Counted from the stretch's first letter, positions 40,758-50,387 are shown. The stretch: 64,000 bases of DNA from Pseudomonas oryzihabitans (GCF_014522265.1 NZ_CP017024.1:3632001-3696000); one strand, 5' to 3'. The notes: a model not told the origin generated them from the letters alone. A program made the numbers and translations.

Positions 40758-41405
40758 ATGGCAGACGAGTTGTACCTCGACAGCTTTCGCGAATGCCGAC
40801 CCGCGGGTGAGCCCTTGGCGACCCTGTTGCTGGCCCATGGGGCAGGGGCGGGGATGGACAGCCCCTTCCTGCAGCAACTGGCCGAGGCGCTGGCCCGGCG
40901 CGAGATCCGGACCCTGAGATTCGACTTTCCCTACATGGCGCGAGCATGCGCCGAGGGCAAACGGCGCCCGCCGAATCCGGCCCCGGTCCTGCTGGAGCAC
41001 TGGCGGGCCATAATCGCCACCTGGCGCGCGGCGGAAAGCGGACCGCTGTGGCTGGCGGGCAAGTCTATGGGCGGGCGGATGGCCAGTCTGCTGGCTGATG
41101 AACTGGGCGCGGCGGGCCTCATCTGCCTGGGCTATCCCTTCCACCCGGCGGGCAAGCCCGAACGGCTGCGCACCGACCACCTGGCGACCCTGGCAACACC
41201 GACGCTGATCGTCCAGGGCGAGCGGGATGCCTTGGGCTCGCGGGAGGAGGTGGCGGGCTATGCCCTGGCGCCAAGCATCGAGGTGCAGTGGCTCGCCACC
41301 GCGGACCATGATCTCAAGCCGCTCAAGCGCAGCGGCCTGAGCCATTCCCAGGCGCTGGTGGAGACGGCGGCCTGGGTGGCGGCCTTCGTGGGGACCAGCG
41401 GCTAG
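40758..41405 (+). CDS. alpha/beta-fold family hydrolase
   Basis: A 215-residue serine hydrolase of the small COG3571-type alpha/beta family. LLLAHGAGAGMDSPF supplies the oxyanion loop, the nucleophile serine sits in LAGKSMGGRMAS (about residue 100), an Asp lies in VQGERDALGS and a His in TADHDLKPL. gaggag precedes the ATG at 40758. It starts about 44 bp from the ANR box and may be induced at low oxygen. Substrate unknown. Its stop overlaps that of the convergent rhodanese gene through a shared CTAG. Confidence 0.8.
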   Translation: MADELYLDSFRECRPAGEPLATLLLAHGAGAGMDSPFLQQLAEALARREIRTLRFDFPYMARACAEGKRRPPNPAPVLLEHWRAIIATWRAAESGPLWLAGKSMGGRMASLLADELGAAGLICLGYPFHPAGKPERLRTDHLATLATPTLIVQGERDALGSREEVAGYALAPSIEVQWLATADHDLKPLKRSGLSHSQALVETAAWVAAFVGTSG

Positions 41406-42970
41406 ATGACCCGGAAGCCGCTGGTGCCATCCCGCCGCAACTGCTCGACCAGGCCGAATTCCCAGTCCAGGTAGGCCTGCATGGCCTCGCGCGGGGCGTC
41501 GGTGCCCTCGTAGGGGCGTCGGTAGCGATCGCGCCGGGTCGACAGCAGCCGCGTCTCGCCACCTTCCACCGGCAGGCCGGCGGCCAGCCAGGCCGCGGTG
41601 CCGCCCTCCAGCAGCAGGACCGGCCGGTCGGTGGTGGCCTGGACGTCGAGGGCGGCGAAGGCGGCCAGTTGGCCACTGCCACAGGTGAAGACATAGCGCT
41701 CGGCGGGTGGCAGCGCTGCCGGCAGATCGGCGCGCAGCACCCAGGCCGCGCCCGGGATGTGCCTCTGCACATAGTTGGCGCTGGCGGTGACATCCACCAC
41801 CAGGGTGCCCGGCTCGGCCAGCCATTCCTGCAGCCGCGTCACCGAGATGCGCTCCACCGGCCCCGCCGTGGGCGCCGGTGCCTGCCAGGGGCCAGTGGCG
41901 CTCAGGGCGCCGGGCGGGATGGCGTCGACCACCGCCACCGTCCAGCCCATCTGTGCCAGCCAGGAGGCGCTCATGTTGGCGCGCACGCCGTCGTCGTCCA
42001 CCAGCGCCAGGCGGGCGCCACGCACCGGGGCGCTGTGATCGGTCTCCTGGACCAGCTGGCCACCCGGTGTCGAGCGGGCGCCGGGCAGGTGGCCGGCGGC
42101 GAATTCCTCGGGGGGGCGCACATCGATCAGGTAGTTCGTGCGCTGGGCGTCGTTGCGCCAGGCTGCCAGTTCGCTGAAGGGCAGGCGGGCGACGCCGGCG
42201 CGATCGGCGACCTGGCGGGCGCGGGTCGCGGCGGTAGCCCGGGTCGCCGGACTCACCGCACCGAAGCGGCGTTGCTGGCCATGTTCCAGGGTCTGGCCGG
42301 CCAGGGTCCAGCCGATGGTGCCATTGCGCAGGGCGGCCACCGGATTCGGAATGCCGGCGTTGATCAGCGACTGGGCGCCGATCAGGCTGCGGGTACGGCC
42401 GGCGCAATTGACGATGACCCGGGTGCGCGGATCAGGTGCCAGTTCGGCCACCCGTAGCACCAGTTCGGCACCCGGCACGCTGACACCGCCAGGAATGCTC
42501 ATGGTCTGGTATTCCTCGAAACGGCGGGCGTCGAGGATCACCAGGTCGGCGTCCTGATCCAGCAGCGTCTGGACCTCCTCGGCGGGCAGCGAAGGGGTAT
42601 GGCGCCGGGCTTCCACCAGTTCGCCAAAGGCCTTGCTCGGCACGTTGACGTCGATGAAGAGTTCGCCGCCGCTGGCGCGCCAGCCCGCCAGGCCACCTTG
42701 GAGCAGGGCCACGTCGGTATAGCCCAGGGCGTACAGGCGTTCGGCCGCGCGTTCCGCCAGGCCCTCGCCATTGTCGTAAAGGGTAATGGCCACGTCGCGC
42801 CGCGGCAGCCGCGACCAGGCCTCCAGCTCCAGGCGCGACAACGGCAGATTGGCGGCCCACAACGGATGGCCGGCGGCAAAGGGGTCTTCCTCGCGGACGT
42901 CGAGCAGGGCGACCTCGGTGCCGGCGAGCAGGGCCTGGCGGATGTCCTCGGCGGTGCGGATGGCGGTCAT
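41402..42970 (-). CDS. four-domain rhodanese (sulfurtransferase)
   Basis: A 522-residue protein made of four rhodanese repeats. Each has a CH2-like motif (LDVREEDPFAAGH; LDARRFEEYQTMSIPGG; IDVRPPEEFAAGHLPGA; VDVTASANYVQRHIPGA). Active-loop cysteines are present in repeat 2 (Cys189, NCAGRTRS) and repeat 4 (Cys430, TCGSGQ), but Asp66 and an Asp near 325 occupy that position in repeats 1 and 3, so those are probably structural. The start overlaps the stop of the thiol dioxygenase gene by 4 bp. It likely handles sulfane sulfur or sulfite made from the dioxygenase product. Confidence 0.87.
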   Translation of the reverse strand: MTAIRTAEDIRQALLAGTEVALLDVREEDPFAAGHPLWAANLPLSRLELEAWSRLPRRDVAITLYDNGEGLAERAAERLYALGYTDVALLQGGLAGWRASGGELFIDVNVPSKAFGELVEARRHTPSLPAEEVQTLLDQDADLVILDARRFEEYQTMSIPGGVSVPGAELVLRVAELAPDPRTRVIVNCAGRTRSLIGAQSLINAGIPNPVAALRNGTIGWTLAGQTLEHGQQRRFGAVSPATRATAATRARQVADRAGVARLPFSELAAWRNDAQRTNYLIDVRPPEEFAAGHLPGARSTPGGQLVQETDHSAPVRGARLALVDDDGVRANMSASWLAQMGWTVAVVDAIPPGALSATGPWQAPAPTAGPVERISVTRLQEWLAEPGTLVVDVTASANYVQRHIPGAAWVLRADLPAALPPAERYVFTCGSGQLAAFAALDVQATTDRPVLLLEGGTAAWLAAGLPVEGGETRLLSTRRDRYRRPYEGTDAPREAMQAYLDWEFGLVEQLRRDGTSGFRVI

Positions 42971-43569
42971 GGTGTGGCGGTCTCCTGGGACAGGTCCCAC
43001 AGGTTGGGCAGCTGGCGATTGGTGTAGCCGGAGATGAAGAGCTTTTCCTGGCCATCCGCGGCATAGACGGCGCGGCGTACGGCGCCGATGTTGCCGCCAT
43101 AGACGTGGATGCTGATGGAGGTGCGGTCGGCATAGGCGTTGCTGACCTGGTGGATGTCGCCCACCCGCGGCGAGACCGCTTCCACCTGGCCCGGCTCCAG
43201 GCGCACGGGCGCGCCTTCCGGCAGCAGGCGGCCGGCGGGGTCGCGGGCGAAGCCCTGGGCAATCTCGGCGCCGCGCAGCATGCCGATCAGGCCCCAGGTG
43301 CGGTGGTCATGCACCGGCGTGGCCTGGCCCGGACCCCAGACGAAACTCACCACCGAGAAGCGCTGGCGGGCATCGGCATGCAGCAGGTACTGGCTGTAGC
43401 GCTCGGGGCGGGGCAGGGCGCAGTCCTCGGGCAGCCAGTCGTCATGGCGCACCAGCTCGCCGAGCAGGACGGCGCCGCGCTGCAGCAGCTGGGCTTCGGC
43501 AGGGTGTTCGTTGACCAGGGTGGCGAGGTCATGCAGGAACAGGCGCAGGCGGTCGAGCCTAGGGGGCAT
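42967..43569 (-). CDS. thiol dioxygenase, cysteine dioxygenase/3-mercaptopropionate dioxygenase type
   Basis: A 200-residue cupin iron enzyme that oxidises a thiol to its sulfinate. The three iron ligands are His87 and His89 (PVHDHRTWG) and His140 (GDIHQVSN); the spacing equals what I recall for the P. aeruginosa 3-mercaptopropionate dioxygenase (89, 91, 142), and the length matches. The ATG at 43569 (MPPRLDRLRL) has ggag at proper spacing, so I prefer it to the upstream GTG. It is translationally coupled to the rhodanese gene. Confidence 0.85.
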   Translation of the reverse strand: MPPRLDRLRLFLHDLATLVNEHPAEAQLLQRGAVLLGELVRHDDWLPEDCALPRPERYSQYLLHADARQRFSVVSFVWGPGQATPVHDHRTWGLIGMLRGAEIAQGFARDPAGRLLPEGAPVRLEPGQVEAVSPRVGDIHQVSNAYADRTSISIHVYGGNIGAVRRAVYAADGQEKLFISGYTNRQLPNLWDLSQETATP

Positions 43570-43811
43570 GGCGGGCTCCACAGATGGGCAATGCCGGCCA
43601 TTAAAGCAAGGTCAGCGCCCAGCGCCTTAGATCGATTGGTTCTGTGCTGAAAACAAGTTTTCGCATATTTATCTATTTTTGTTATCCAAAATGAGCATAT
43701 TAGGTTATGCGCAATCGATATTTCCGTCTCGGTGACTCACAACGTTAGGTTCTAAGCAGACCAGGGCAACGCCCGTCGCCCTGGCGCCTCTTCTGCTTTC
43801 GGAGCCGCTGC
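43570..43811. other. AT-rich divergent promoter region of the sulfur genes
   Basis: 242 bp between the thiol dioxygenase and class II aldolase genes. The part at 43640-43730 is strikingly AT-rich for this genome and includes the short inverted repeat gcata-N6-tatgc (43695-43710). It should hold promoters for both operons and possibly a CysB site, but I cannot define boxes with confidence. Confidence 0.4.
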
Positions 43812-44591
43812 ATGACCGCCTTCCAGAACGCCCTCGCCAGCGTCCGCGCCCAGGTATCCGCCGCCGAATGGGAGGCGCGGGTCAAGCTCGCCGCCGCCTA
43901 TCGCCTGGCTGCCCGCGAACGCTGGACCGACCATATCTACACCCACTTCTCACTACGGGTGCCGGGCCCGGAAGCGCACTTCCTGATCAATCCCTTCGGC
44001 CAGACCTTCGACGAGATCACCGCCTCTTCGCTGGTAAAGGTGGACCTCGATGGCGAAATCGTCCTCGACCCCACCGGGCTCGGCATCAACCCGGCCGGCT
44101 ACGTGATCCACAGCGCCATCCACCGTGCCCAGCCGGACCTCCATGCGGTGCTGCACACCCACACGGCCGCGGGCATCGGCGTCTCCGCTCAGCGCGGTGG
44201 GCTACTCATGCTTTCCCAGCACGCCATGAGGTTCTTCGGCCGCCTGGCCTATCACGGCTACGAGGGCGTGGCCCTGGATCTGGACGAGCAGAGTCGGCTG
44301 GTGGCCGACCTCGGGGCGCACCCGGCGATGATCCTCTGCAACCATGGGTTGCTGACCGTGGGCGCCAGTCTGGAAGAGGCCTTCTGGCACCTCTATTACC
44401 TGGAGCGTTCCTGCGCGGCGCAGCTGGAGGCCCAGAGCGGCGGTGCCGAGCTGGTGATCGCCGCGGACGCCGTGGCGCAGAAGGTCAGCGACCTCATCCC
44501 CGGCAACCTGGTGCGCGGCGCCCATGTCCGCCACTGGGAGGCGGCGGTACGCCAACTGGAGCGCCACGAGGGCCGGGAGTACGCGCAATGA
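43812..44591 (+). CDS. class II aldolase/adducin family protein
   Basis: A 259-residue zinc-dependent aldolase-like enzyme. The metal ligands His115 and His117 (LHTHTAAG) and His178 (CNHGLL) are in the usual positions. It belongs to the adducin-like branch rather than to fuculose-phosphate aldolase proper. Its stop overlaps the first SsuA-like gene (ATGA), so it is tied to uptake of a sulfonate-like compound. A role in cleaving an imported organosulfur or its product is an inference. Confidence 0.82.
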   Translation: MTAFQNALASVRAQVSAAEWEARVKLAAAYRLAARERWTDHIYTHFSLRVPGPEAHFLINPFGQTFDEITASSLVKVDLDGEIVLDPTGLGINPAGYVIHSAIHRAQPDLHAVLHTHTAAGIGVSAQRGGLLMLSQHAMRFFGRLAYHGYEGVALDLDEQSRLVADLGAHPAMILCNHGLLTVGASLEEAFWHLYYLERSCAAQLEAQSGGAELVIAADAVAQKVSDLIPGNLVRGAHVRHWEAAVRQLERHEGREYAQ

Positions 44592-45541
44592 GGCGCTTGC
44601 TTGCCACGCTGGGCCTGGCGCTGCTGCTGGGGCAGGCCCAGGCGGAGCCGGATCTCTCCGGGGTGACCCTGGTGCTGGGCGACCAGGCCCGCGGTCTGCG
44701 CGCCATGATGGAAGCCGCCGGTACCCTCGAAGGCGCGCCCTACCGCTACCGCTGGGCCAACTTCCAGGGCGCCGCGCCGCTGTTCGAGGCCCAGCGCGTC
44801 GGCGCGGTGGATACCTCCTACGCCGGGGACCTGCCGGTGCTGATGGCCGCGTCCGGCGGCGTGCCGCTCAAGCTGATCGCCACCAATGTCGGCTATCCCC
44901 AGGCCAATGGTCTGCTGGTACAGAAGGATTCGCCGATCCGTTCGGTCAAGGACCTCAAGGGGCGTACCGTGGTGGTGTCCTCGGCAAAGGGCAGCATCTC
45001 CCAGCATCTGCTGTATGCCGCCCTCGAAGAGGCTGGCGTCAGGCGCGACGAGGTAACGGTCAAGTTCGTGCTGCCCACCGATGCCAGCGCTGCCTTCAAT
45101 GCCGGGCAGATCGACGCCTGGGCCACCTTCGATCCCTATCTCGGCATCGCCGAACAGCACGGCGCCCGGCTGCTGCGCGATGGCCAGGGGCTGACCACCG
45201 CCCTGGGCTTTCTCACCGCCACCCCAGCGTCGCTGGAGGACCCGGCCAAGCGCGCCGCCATCGCCGATTTCGCCGGGCGCCTGGCCCAGGCGCGGGCCTG
45301 GGCGGTCGCTCATCCGCAGGACTATGCCCGGGTCTACGCCGAGCTGACGCGCCTGCCGGAAGGTGCCGCGGTGGCCATTTCCACCCGCACCTCCCGTGGC
45401 CTGCGTCCGGTGCAGCCGGCGGACGTCGCCGCGGTGCAGCAGGTGGCCGATCTCTTCAGCGAACTCCAGGTGCTGCCCAAACCGGTCGACGTCGCCGCCC
45501 TGGCCGATGCCAGTGTCTTTACCCAGGAAGCCAAACCATGA
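44588..45541 (+). CDS. SsuA-like aliphatic sulfonate binding protein, copy A
   Basis: A 317-residue periplasmic binding protein of the SsuA/TauA/NrtA (NMT1-like) family with a Sec signal peptide (MRRLLATLGLALLLGQAQA). Family motifs: VDTSYAGDLPVLMAASGGVP, KDLKGRTVVVSSAKGS and IDAWATFDPYLGIAE, the last being typical of sulfonate binders. It overlaps its neighbours by 4 bp on both sides. No membrane or ATPase gene is present nearby for it. Confidence 0.87.
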   Translation: MRRLLATLGLALLLGQAQAEPDLSGVTLVLGDQARGLRAMMEAAGTLEGAPYRYRWANFQGAAPLFEAQRVGAVDTSYAGDLPVLMAASGGVPLKLIATNVGYPQANGLLVQKDSPIRSVKDLKGRTVVVSSAKGSISQHLLYAALEEAGVRRDEVTVKFVLPTDASAAFNAGQIDAWATFDPYLGIAEQHGARLLRDGQGLTTALGFLTATPASLEDPAKRAAIADFAGRLAQARAWAVAHPQDYARVYAELTRLPEGAAVAISTRTSRGLRPVQPADVAAVQQVADLFSELQVLPKPVDVAALADASVFTQEAKP

Positions 45542-46512
45542 CCCTCATCCGCCTTACCCTGCTGGCGCTACCGCTGCTGCTCGCCGCCAGCGCGGCCCTG
45601 GCCGCCGAGACCCTGACCCTGCGCATCGCCGACCAGAAGGGCAACATGCGTGCCCAGCTGGAGGCGGCCGACGGCCTGCGCGACCTGCCGGGCTATCGCA
45701 TCCAGTGGGCGGAATTTCCCGCCGCCGCGCCCCTCGCCGAGGCGCTCAATGCGGGCGCGGTGGATGCCGGCATCATCGGTGATGGCCCGCTGCTGTTCGC
45801 CCTGGCCGCCGGCGCGCCGGTCAAGGCCATCGCCGTGGACAAGTCCGATCCCTATGGCACGGCGGTGATCGTGCCGCGCGACTCGCCACTGCGGAGCGCG
45901 GCCGATCTCAAGGGCAAGCGCATCGCCACCGGGCGCGGCTCCATCGGCCATTACATCGCGCTCAAGGCGCTGGATTCCGTGGGCCTGACCGCCCGGGACG
46001 TGAGCTTTCGCTTCCTTGGTCCGGTGGACGCCAAGATGGCCCTGGCCAATGGCTCGGTGGATGCCTGGGCGACCTGGGAGCCCTATACCGCCCAGGCCGA
46101 GCAGGTCGACGGCGCTCGGGTGCTGGTCAGTGGTCGCGGACTCTGGGCGGGCAACAGCTTCCTGGCCGCCACCGATACGGCCCTGGCCGATCCGGCCCGG
46201 CGCGCGGCGCTGCAGGACTACCTCGATCGTCTGGCCGCTGCCCAGCGCTGGGGCTACGCCCACCTCGACAGCTATGCCAGGACCCTGGCGCAGATCATCG
46301 GCTTTCCCGAGGCGGTGGCCCGGCTGCAATTCGAGCGCCGCCAGCTGCACTGGGAACCCATCGACCAGCAGGCGGTGGCCGGCCAGCAGGCGGCGGCGGA
46401 TTTCTATCATCGCAGCGGCCTGATACCGCAGCGCCTGGATGCGCAGGGGACCTTCGCCGAGGGGTTCCGGGTGGCCAAGCCGGACGCGCCGCGGCAGGCG
46501 GCGCGGGAGTAG
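45538..46512 (+). CDS. SsuA-like aliphatic sulfonate binding protein, copy B
   Basis: A 324-residue paralogue of the preceding protein. A signal peptide (TLLALPLLLAASAALAAE) is followed by LRIADQKGN, VDAGIIGDGPLLFALAAGAP, ADLKGKRIATGRGSIGHY and VDAWATWEPYTAQAE. It is translationally coupled to copy A. Two adjacent binders of one family suggest two related substrates served by a permease elsewhere. Confidence 0.87.
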   Translation: MTLIRLTLLALPLLLAASAALAAETLTLRIADQKGNMRAQLEAADGLRDLPGYRIQWAEFPAAAPLAEALNAGAVDAGIIGDGPLLFALAAGAPVKAIAVDKSDPYGTAVIVPRDSPLRSAADLKGKRIATGRGSIGHYIALKALDSVGLTARDVSFRFLGPVDAKMALANGSVDAWATWEPYTAQAEQVDGARVLVSGRGLWAGNSFLAATDTALADPARRAALQDYLDRLAAAQRWGYAHLDSYARTLAQIIGFPEAVARLQFERRQLHWEPIDQQAVAGQQAAADFYHRSGLIPQRLDAQGTFAEGFRVAKPDAPRQAARE

Positions 46513-46518
46513 GGCGGG

Positions 46519-46563
46519 ATGCAGGGTGGTGTTGGGCTTCGCTTCGCTCCGCGCCAACCTACG
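46519..46563. repeat. REP-like intergenic repeat
   Basis: ggttggcgcggagcgaagcg read on the minus strand matches the general shape of the aggttgggctgagcgaagcg family of palindromic repeats I know from many Pseudomonas genomes. It lies just after the second binding-protein stop. Confidence 0.5.
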
Positions 46564-46576
46564 TACGGCGGGGCGC

Positions 46577-46609
46577 CCCCTCTCCCTCTGGGAGAGGACT
46601 CGGGTGAGG
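46577..46609. repeat. second intergenic repeat (ccctctccctctgggagag type)
   Basis: ctctccc and ggagag arms around tctg, with the flanks ccc and ggtgaggg, match a very common gamma- and xanthomonad intergenic repeat. The rest of the gap to 46697 shows nothing else. Confidence 0.55.
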
Positions 46610-46697
46610 GAAAGCCCACACGTCACTCGACCTATCCATATAACCCATCCTTATTTCAAAAACGCTGAACAGCTTGAGTAGGCTATAAGCCAATTCC

Positions 46698-47744
46698 ATG
46701 GATGAGCGCACCCCGATGCCCCCACGTCTCCCCTTCACCCGTCGTCCCCTGGCCCTGGGGCTCGCGGCCAGCCTGCTCACCGGACTGGTCACCGCACCCC
46801 AGGCGGCTCAGGCCGAGGGCACCCTGCGCATCTCCGAACAATTCGGGGTGTCCTATGTGATCCTGCACGTGCTGCGTGACCAGCAACTGATCGAAAAGCA
46901 CGGCAAGCAAGAGGGCGTCGACATCAAGGTCGACTGGATCAAGCTGTCCGGTGGCGCGGCCGTCAACGAAGCGGTGCTGTCGGGCGCGGTGGACGTCGGC
47001 TCCGCCGGGCTCGGACCGCTGTTCACGCTCTGGGACCGCACCCATGGTCGGCAGAACGTCAAGGCCGTGGCCAGCCTGGGGGCCTTTCCCAATTATCTGG
47101 TCACCAACAATCCGCAGGTGAAGACCCTGGCCGACTTTACCGCCAAGGACCGCATCGCCGTGCCGGCGGTCAACGTCTCGGTGCAGTCGCGCTTCCTGCA
47201 GTACGCCGCCGCCCAGGCCTTCGGCGAGAAGAACTGGAATCGCCTGGATCCCCTGACCGTGGCGGTGCCGCATCCGGATGCCACCGCGGCGGTGATCTCC
47301 GGCGGTACCGAGATCAACAGCCACTTCGCCAATCCGCCGTTCCAGGAACAGGAACTGGCCAGCGGCAAGGTGCACAGGGTGCTCAGTTCCTATGACGTGC
47401 TCGGTGGGGCCGTCTCGCCCAATCTGGTGTTCGTCACCGAGAAATTCCGCCGGGACAATCCCAAGACCTACAAGGCCTTCCGTGAGGCCCTGGTCGAAGC
47501 CGGGCAGATCATCGAGAAGGACAAGGCCGCCGCCGCCCGTACCTACGTGAAAGTCGAGCATTCCCGCCTCGATCCGGCCCTGATCCAGCGGATCATCGAA
47601 AGCCCCGAGGTCAACTTCGACACGGCGCCGCAGAACACCCTGAAGCTGGCGGAATTCATGTACCGCATCGGCGCCATCCGCAACCAGCCCAGCGGCTGGC
47701 AGGACTATTTCTTCGTCGACGCGCCCGATCAGAAGGGCAGCTGA
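46698..47744 (+). CDS. NitT/TauT-family ABC substrate-binding protein
   Basis: A 348-residue periplasmic binding protein of the nitrate/sulfonate/taurine class. The signal peptide (about residues 1-39) is rich in Ala/Leu and ends AAQAEG. The mature start TLRISEQFGVSYVILHVLRD and the VDVGSAGLGPLFTLWDRTHG segment are typical. Starts at 46698 and 46716 are both possible. No ABC permease follows directly; metQNI comes next but is a different family. It probably uses a distant SsuBC/TauBC-type importer. Confidence 0.82.
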   Translation: MDERTPMPPRLPFTRRPLALGLAASLLTGLVTAPQAAQAEGTLRISEQFGVSYVILHVLRDQQLIEKHGKQEGVDIKVDWIKLSGGAAVNEAVLSGAVDVGSAGLGPLFTLWDRTHGRQNVKAVASLGAFPNYLVTNNPQVKTLADFTAKDRIAVPAVNVSVQSRFLQYAAAQAFGEKNWNRLDPLTVAVPHPDATAAVISGGTEINSHFANPPFQEQELASGKVHRVLSSYDVLGGAVSPNLVFVTEKFRRDNPKTYKAFREALVEAGQIIEKDKAAAARTYVKVEHSRLDPALIQRIIESPEVNFDTAPQNTLKLAEFMYRIGAIRNQPSGWQDYFFVDAPDQKGS

Positions 47745-47807
47745 TCCCTTTTCCCTTACGGGTTCCACCGGACCACCGGACGAGCCCTCGACATCTCGAG
47801 GTCTCCC

Positions 47808-48650
47808 ATGGCTATTCCTCCGTTTTTCCTGCGCCTCGGGCTGCTCCTGGCGAGCACGACCCTGGTGCTGTCCGTCCAGGCCGCCGAGCCGCAGAAGATT
47901 CGCCTCGGCATCAACGACAGTCCGCAGAATGCCGCCCTGGAGCGCGCCGCCGAGGTGGCGCGGGAAAGGGGCGTAGCGGTGGAAATCGTCGCCTTCAGCG
48001 ACTGGAACACGCCGAATCTGGCACTCGCCCACGGTGACATCGACGTCAACTACTTCCAGCATCAACCCTTCCTGGAAAACGCCAACGCCCAGAACGGCTA
48101 CGGCCTGGTGCCCATCGCCTATGGCGTGGAAAACAAGGTCGGCCTCTATTCCAAACGCGTGAAAAGCTTTGCCGAGGTGCCGGACGGCGCCACCGTGGCG
48201 GTGGCCGACGATCCGGTCAACCAGGGCCGCGGGCTGCACCTCTATGCCCGCGCCGGCCTGATCCAGCTCAAGCCGGACACCGGGCCCAAGGCCAGCCTGC
48301 AGGACATCGTCGCCAATCCCCGCCAGCTGAAATTCATCGAACTGCCCGGTCCGCAACTGGCGCGGGTACTGGACGACGTGACCCTGGCGCAGAGCTATCC
48401 CTCGCATATCCTCGCGGCCGGCACCACGGACCCCAACAGTGCGCTGCTGTTCAGCGACGACGAGGCCAGCGGCCACCTCTATGCCCTGAGGTTCGTGACC
48501 AGGCCGGACAGGGCCGATGACCCGGCGATCCGCACCTTCATTCAGGTGTTCCAGAACGATCCGCGGGTGCGCGAGGCCATCGCCCAGGCCTATGGCAATC
48601 CGCAGCTCTACAGCCTGGCCTGGTTGAACCGGCAGGAGGCCGTCCGATGA
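47808..48650 (+). CDS. metQ: MetQ/NlpA-family methionine-type binding protein, copy 1
   Basis: A 280-residue binding protein with a Sec signal peptide ([18 protein letters not shown]) but no lipobox cysteine, so it is periplasmic rather than a lipoprotein. Motifs of the family: EFNDW-like [29 protein letters not shown] and [12 protein letters not shown]. It overlaps metN by 4 bp (ATGA). In this sulfur context the ligand may be methionine, its sulfoxide or a related sulfur compound. Confidence 0.87.
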   Translation: MAIPPFFLRLGLLLASTTLVLSVQAAEPQKIRLGINDSPQNAALERAAEVARERGVAVEIVAFSDWNTPNLALAHGDIDVNYFQHQPFLENANAQNGYGLVPIAYGVENKVGLYSKRVKSFAEVPDGATVAVADDPVNQGRGLHLYARAGLIQLKPDTGPKASLQDIVANPRQLKFIELPGPQLARVLDDVTLAQSYPSHILAAGTTDPNSALLFSDDEASGHLYALRFVTRPDRADDPAIRTFIQVFQNDPRVREAIAQAYGNPQLYSLAWLNRQEAVR

Positions 48651-49741
48651 GCAACGCGCTGCTCAGCACCGCACCGGCGCAGCCGCCCGTCGAACCCCAG
48701 ACCGTCCCCGCGCGCGAGCATCTGCGCCTGAGGGGGGTGCAAAAGATCTACACCGGCGGTGCGCTGCCGGTGACCGCGCTGGCCGACATCGACCTCAGCA
48801 TCGCCCGTGGCGAGATCTTCGGCATCATCGGTCGCAGTGGCGCCGGCAAGTCCAGCCTGATTCGCACCCTCAATCGCCTGGAAGACGTCAGCGCCGGCCA
48901 GGTACTGGTCGATGGCGTCGACCTCGGCACCCTGGAGGGCGACCGGCTGGTGGCGCTGCGGCGGCGCATCGGCATGATCTTCCAGCACTTCAATCTGCTG
49001 GCCTCGCAGACGGTGCTGGAGAACCTGGCACTGCCGCTCAAGGCCGCCGGATTTCGTCGCGACGAGATCGAAGCCCGGGCCCGGGAATTGCTCGAGCTGG
49101 TCGGGCTGCAGGGCAAGGAGCAGGTCTATCCCTCGCGGCTGTCCGGTGGGCAGAAGCAGCGGGTGGGCATCGCTCGCGCGCTGATGCTCAAGCCCGAATT
49201 GCTGCTCTGCGACGAGGCCACCTCGGCGCTGGATCCGGAGACCACCCAGTCGATCCTGGCCTTGTTGCAGGACATCAATCGCCGCCTGGGGCTGACCATC
49301 GTGCTCATCACCCATGAGATGGCGGTGATTCGCCAGATCTGCGACCGGGTGGTGGTCCTGGAGCATGGCCGCATCGTCGAACAGGGCCCGGTGTGGCAGC
49401 TGTTCGGCGCGCCCCAGGCAGAAGCCACCCGGGCGCTGCTGGCCCCCCTGGCGGCCCAGCTGCCGGCGGATCTGGCCAGGCGGCTCGCTGCCACCCGGCA
49501 ACCGGGTGCCCGGGCCGTGCTGGAGCTCAGCTACGACGGCCAGGGTGCGGAGCCTGACTTCCAGGCGCTGGGCCAGGCCCTCGGCGCACCGGTCGAGCTG
49601 CTGCATGGCGGTATCGACCGCATCCAGGGCCATGCGCTGGGTCGCCTGCTGGTGGCGACCGCGGCGCCGGAGCGACGGCTGGCCAGCTTCCTGACCCAGA
49701 CCGGGCTGTTCGCCCGGGCGGAGGTGCTGGGCTATGTCTGA
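48647..49741 (+). CDS. metN: methionine ABC transporter ATPase MetN
   Basis: A 364-residue ABC ATPase. Walker [10 protein letters not shown] is at about residues 62-70, the signature is [15 protein letters not shown] near 163, Walker B is [12 protein letters not shown] near 187, and the C-terminal NIL domain (about 270-350), which gives transinhibition by substrate, is present. The first 25 residues are an extra, Pro-rich tail. The stop overlaps metI by 8 bp. Confidence 0.93.
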   Translation: MSNALLSTAPAQPPVEPQTVPAREHLRLRGVQKIYTGGALPVTALADIDLSIARGEIFGIIGRSGAGKSSLIRTLNRLEDVSAGQVLVDGVDLGTLEGDRLVALRRRIGMIFQHFNLLASQTVLENLALPLKAAGFRRDEIEARARELLELVGLQGKEQVYPSRLSGGQKQRVGIARALMLKPELLLCDEATSALDPETTQSILALLQDINRRLGLTIVLITHEMAVIRQICDRVVVLEHGRIVEQGPVWQLFGAPQAEATRALLAPLAAQLPADLARRLAATRQPGARAVLELSYDGQGAEPDFQALGQALGAPVELLHGGIDRIQGHALGRLLVATAAPERRLASFLTQTGLFARAEVLGYV

Positions 49742-50387
49742 CTTCATGCTCAAGGCGCTGTGGAAGGCCTTTCTCGATACCCTGACCATGGTCAGCGTGT
49801 CCGCGGCCATCGTCTGGTTCGCCGGCATCGCCCTGGCGGTGGTGCTGGTCACCACCGGGCGCGGCGCCATCTTCGCCGCCCCCACCCTCAACCGGGTGCT
49901 GGGCACCCTGATCAACGCCTTTCGCGCCACGCCCTTCATCATCCTGCTGGTGGCCCTGATCCCGCTGACGCGGCTGATCACCGGGACCACCATCGGCGCC
50001 TGGGCGGCGGTGGTACCCATCACCCTCAGCGCCACGCCGTTCTTCGCCCGCATCGCCGAGGTCAGCCTGCGCGAGGTCGGCGGTGGGGTGATAGAAGCGG
50101 CCCAGGCACTGGGCTGCGAACGGCGGCACATCGTCTTCAATGTGCTCCTGCCGGAGGCGCTGCCCGGCATCATCGGCGGCTTCACCGTGACCCTGGTGGC
50201 CATGATCGGCGCCTCGGCCATGGCCGGCGCCATAGGCGCAGGGGGGCTTGGCGACCTGGCGATCCGCTATGGCTACCAGCGCTACGACACCCAGGTGATG
50301 GCCGTGGTGATCGCCATCCTGGTGGTGCTGGTGTGCGGCATCCAGTTCATCGGCGATCGCTACGTGCGGCACCTGCGGGCGCGCTAG
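49734..50387 (+). CDS. metI: methionine ABC transporter permease MetI
   Basis: A 217-residue inner-membrane permease with five predicted membrane segments. The ABC coupling motif is [20 protein letters not shown], near residue 120. It completes the metQNI importer. Its TAG stop (50385-50387) lies within the CTAG that begins the adjoining 167-bp inverted-repeat element. Confidence 0.93.
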   Translation: MSDFMLKALWKAFLDTLTMVSVSAAIVWFAGIALAVVLVTTGRGAIFAAPTLNRVLGTLINAFRATPFIILLVALIPLTRLITGTTIGAWAAVVPITLSATPFFARIAEVSLREVGGGVIEAAQALGCERRHIVFNVLLPEALPGIIGGFTVTLVAMIGASAMAGAIGAGGLGDLAIRYGYQRYDTQVMAVVIAILVVLVCGIQFIGDRYVRHLRAR

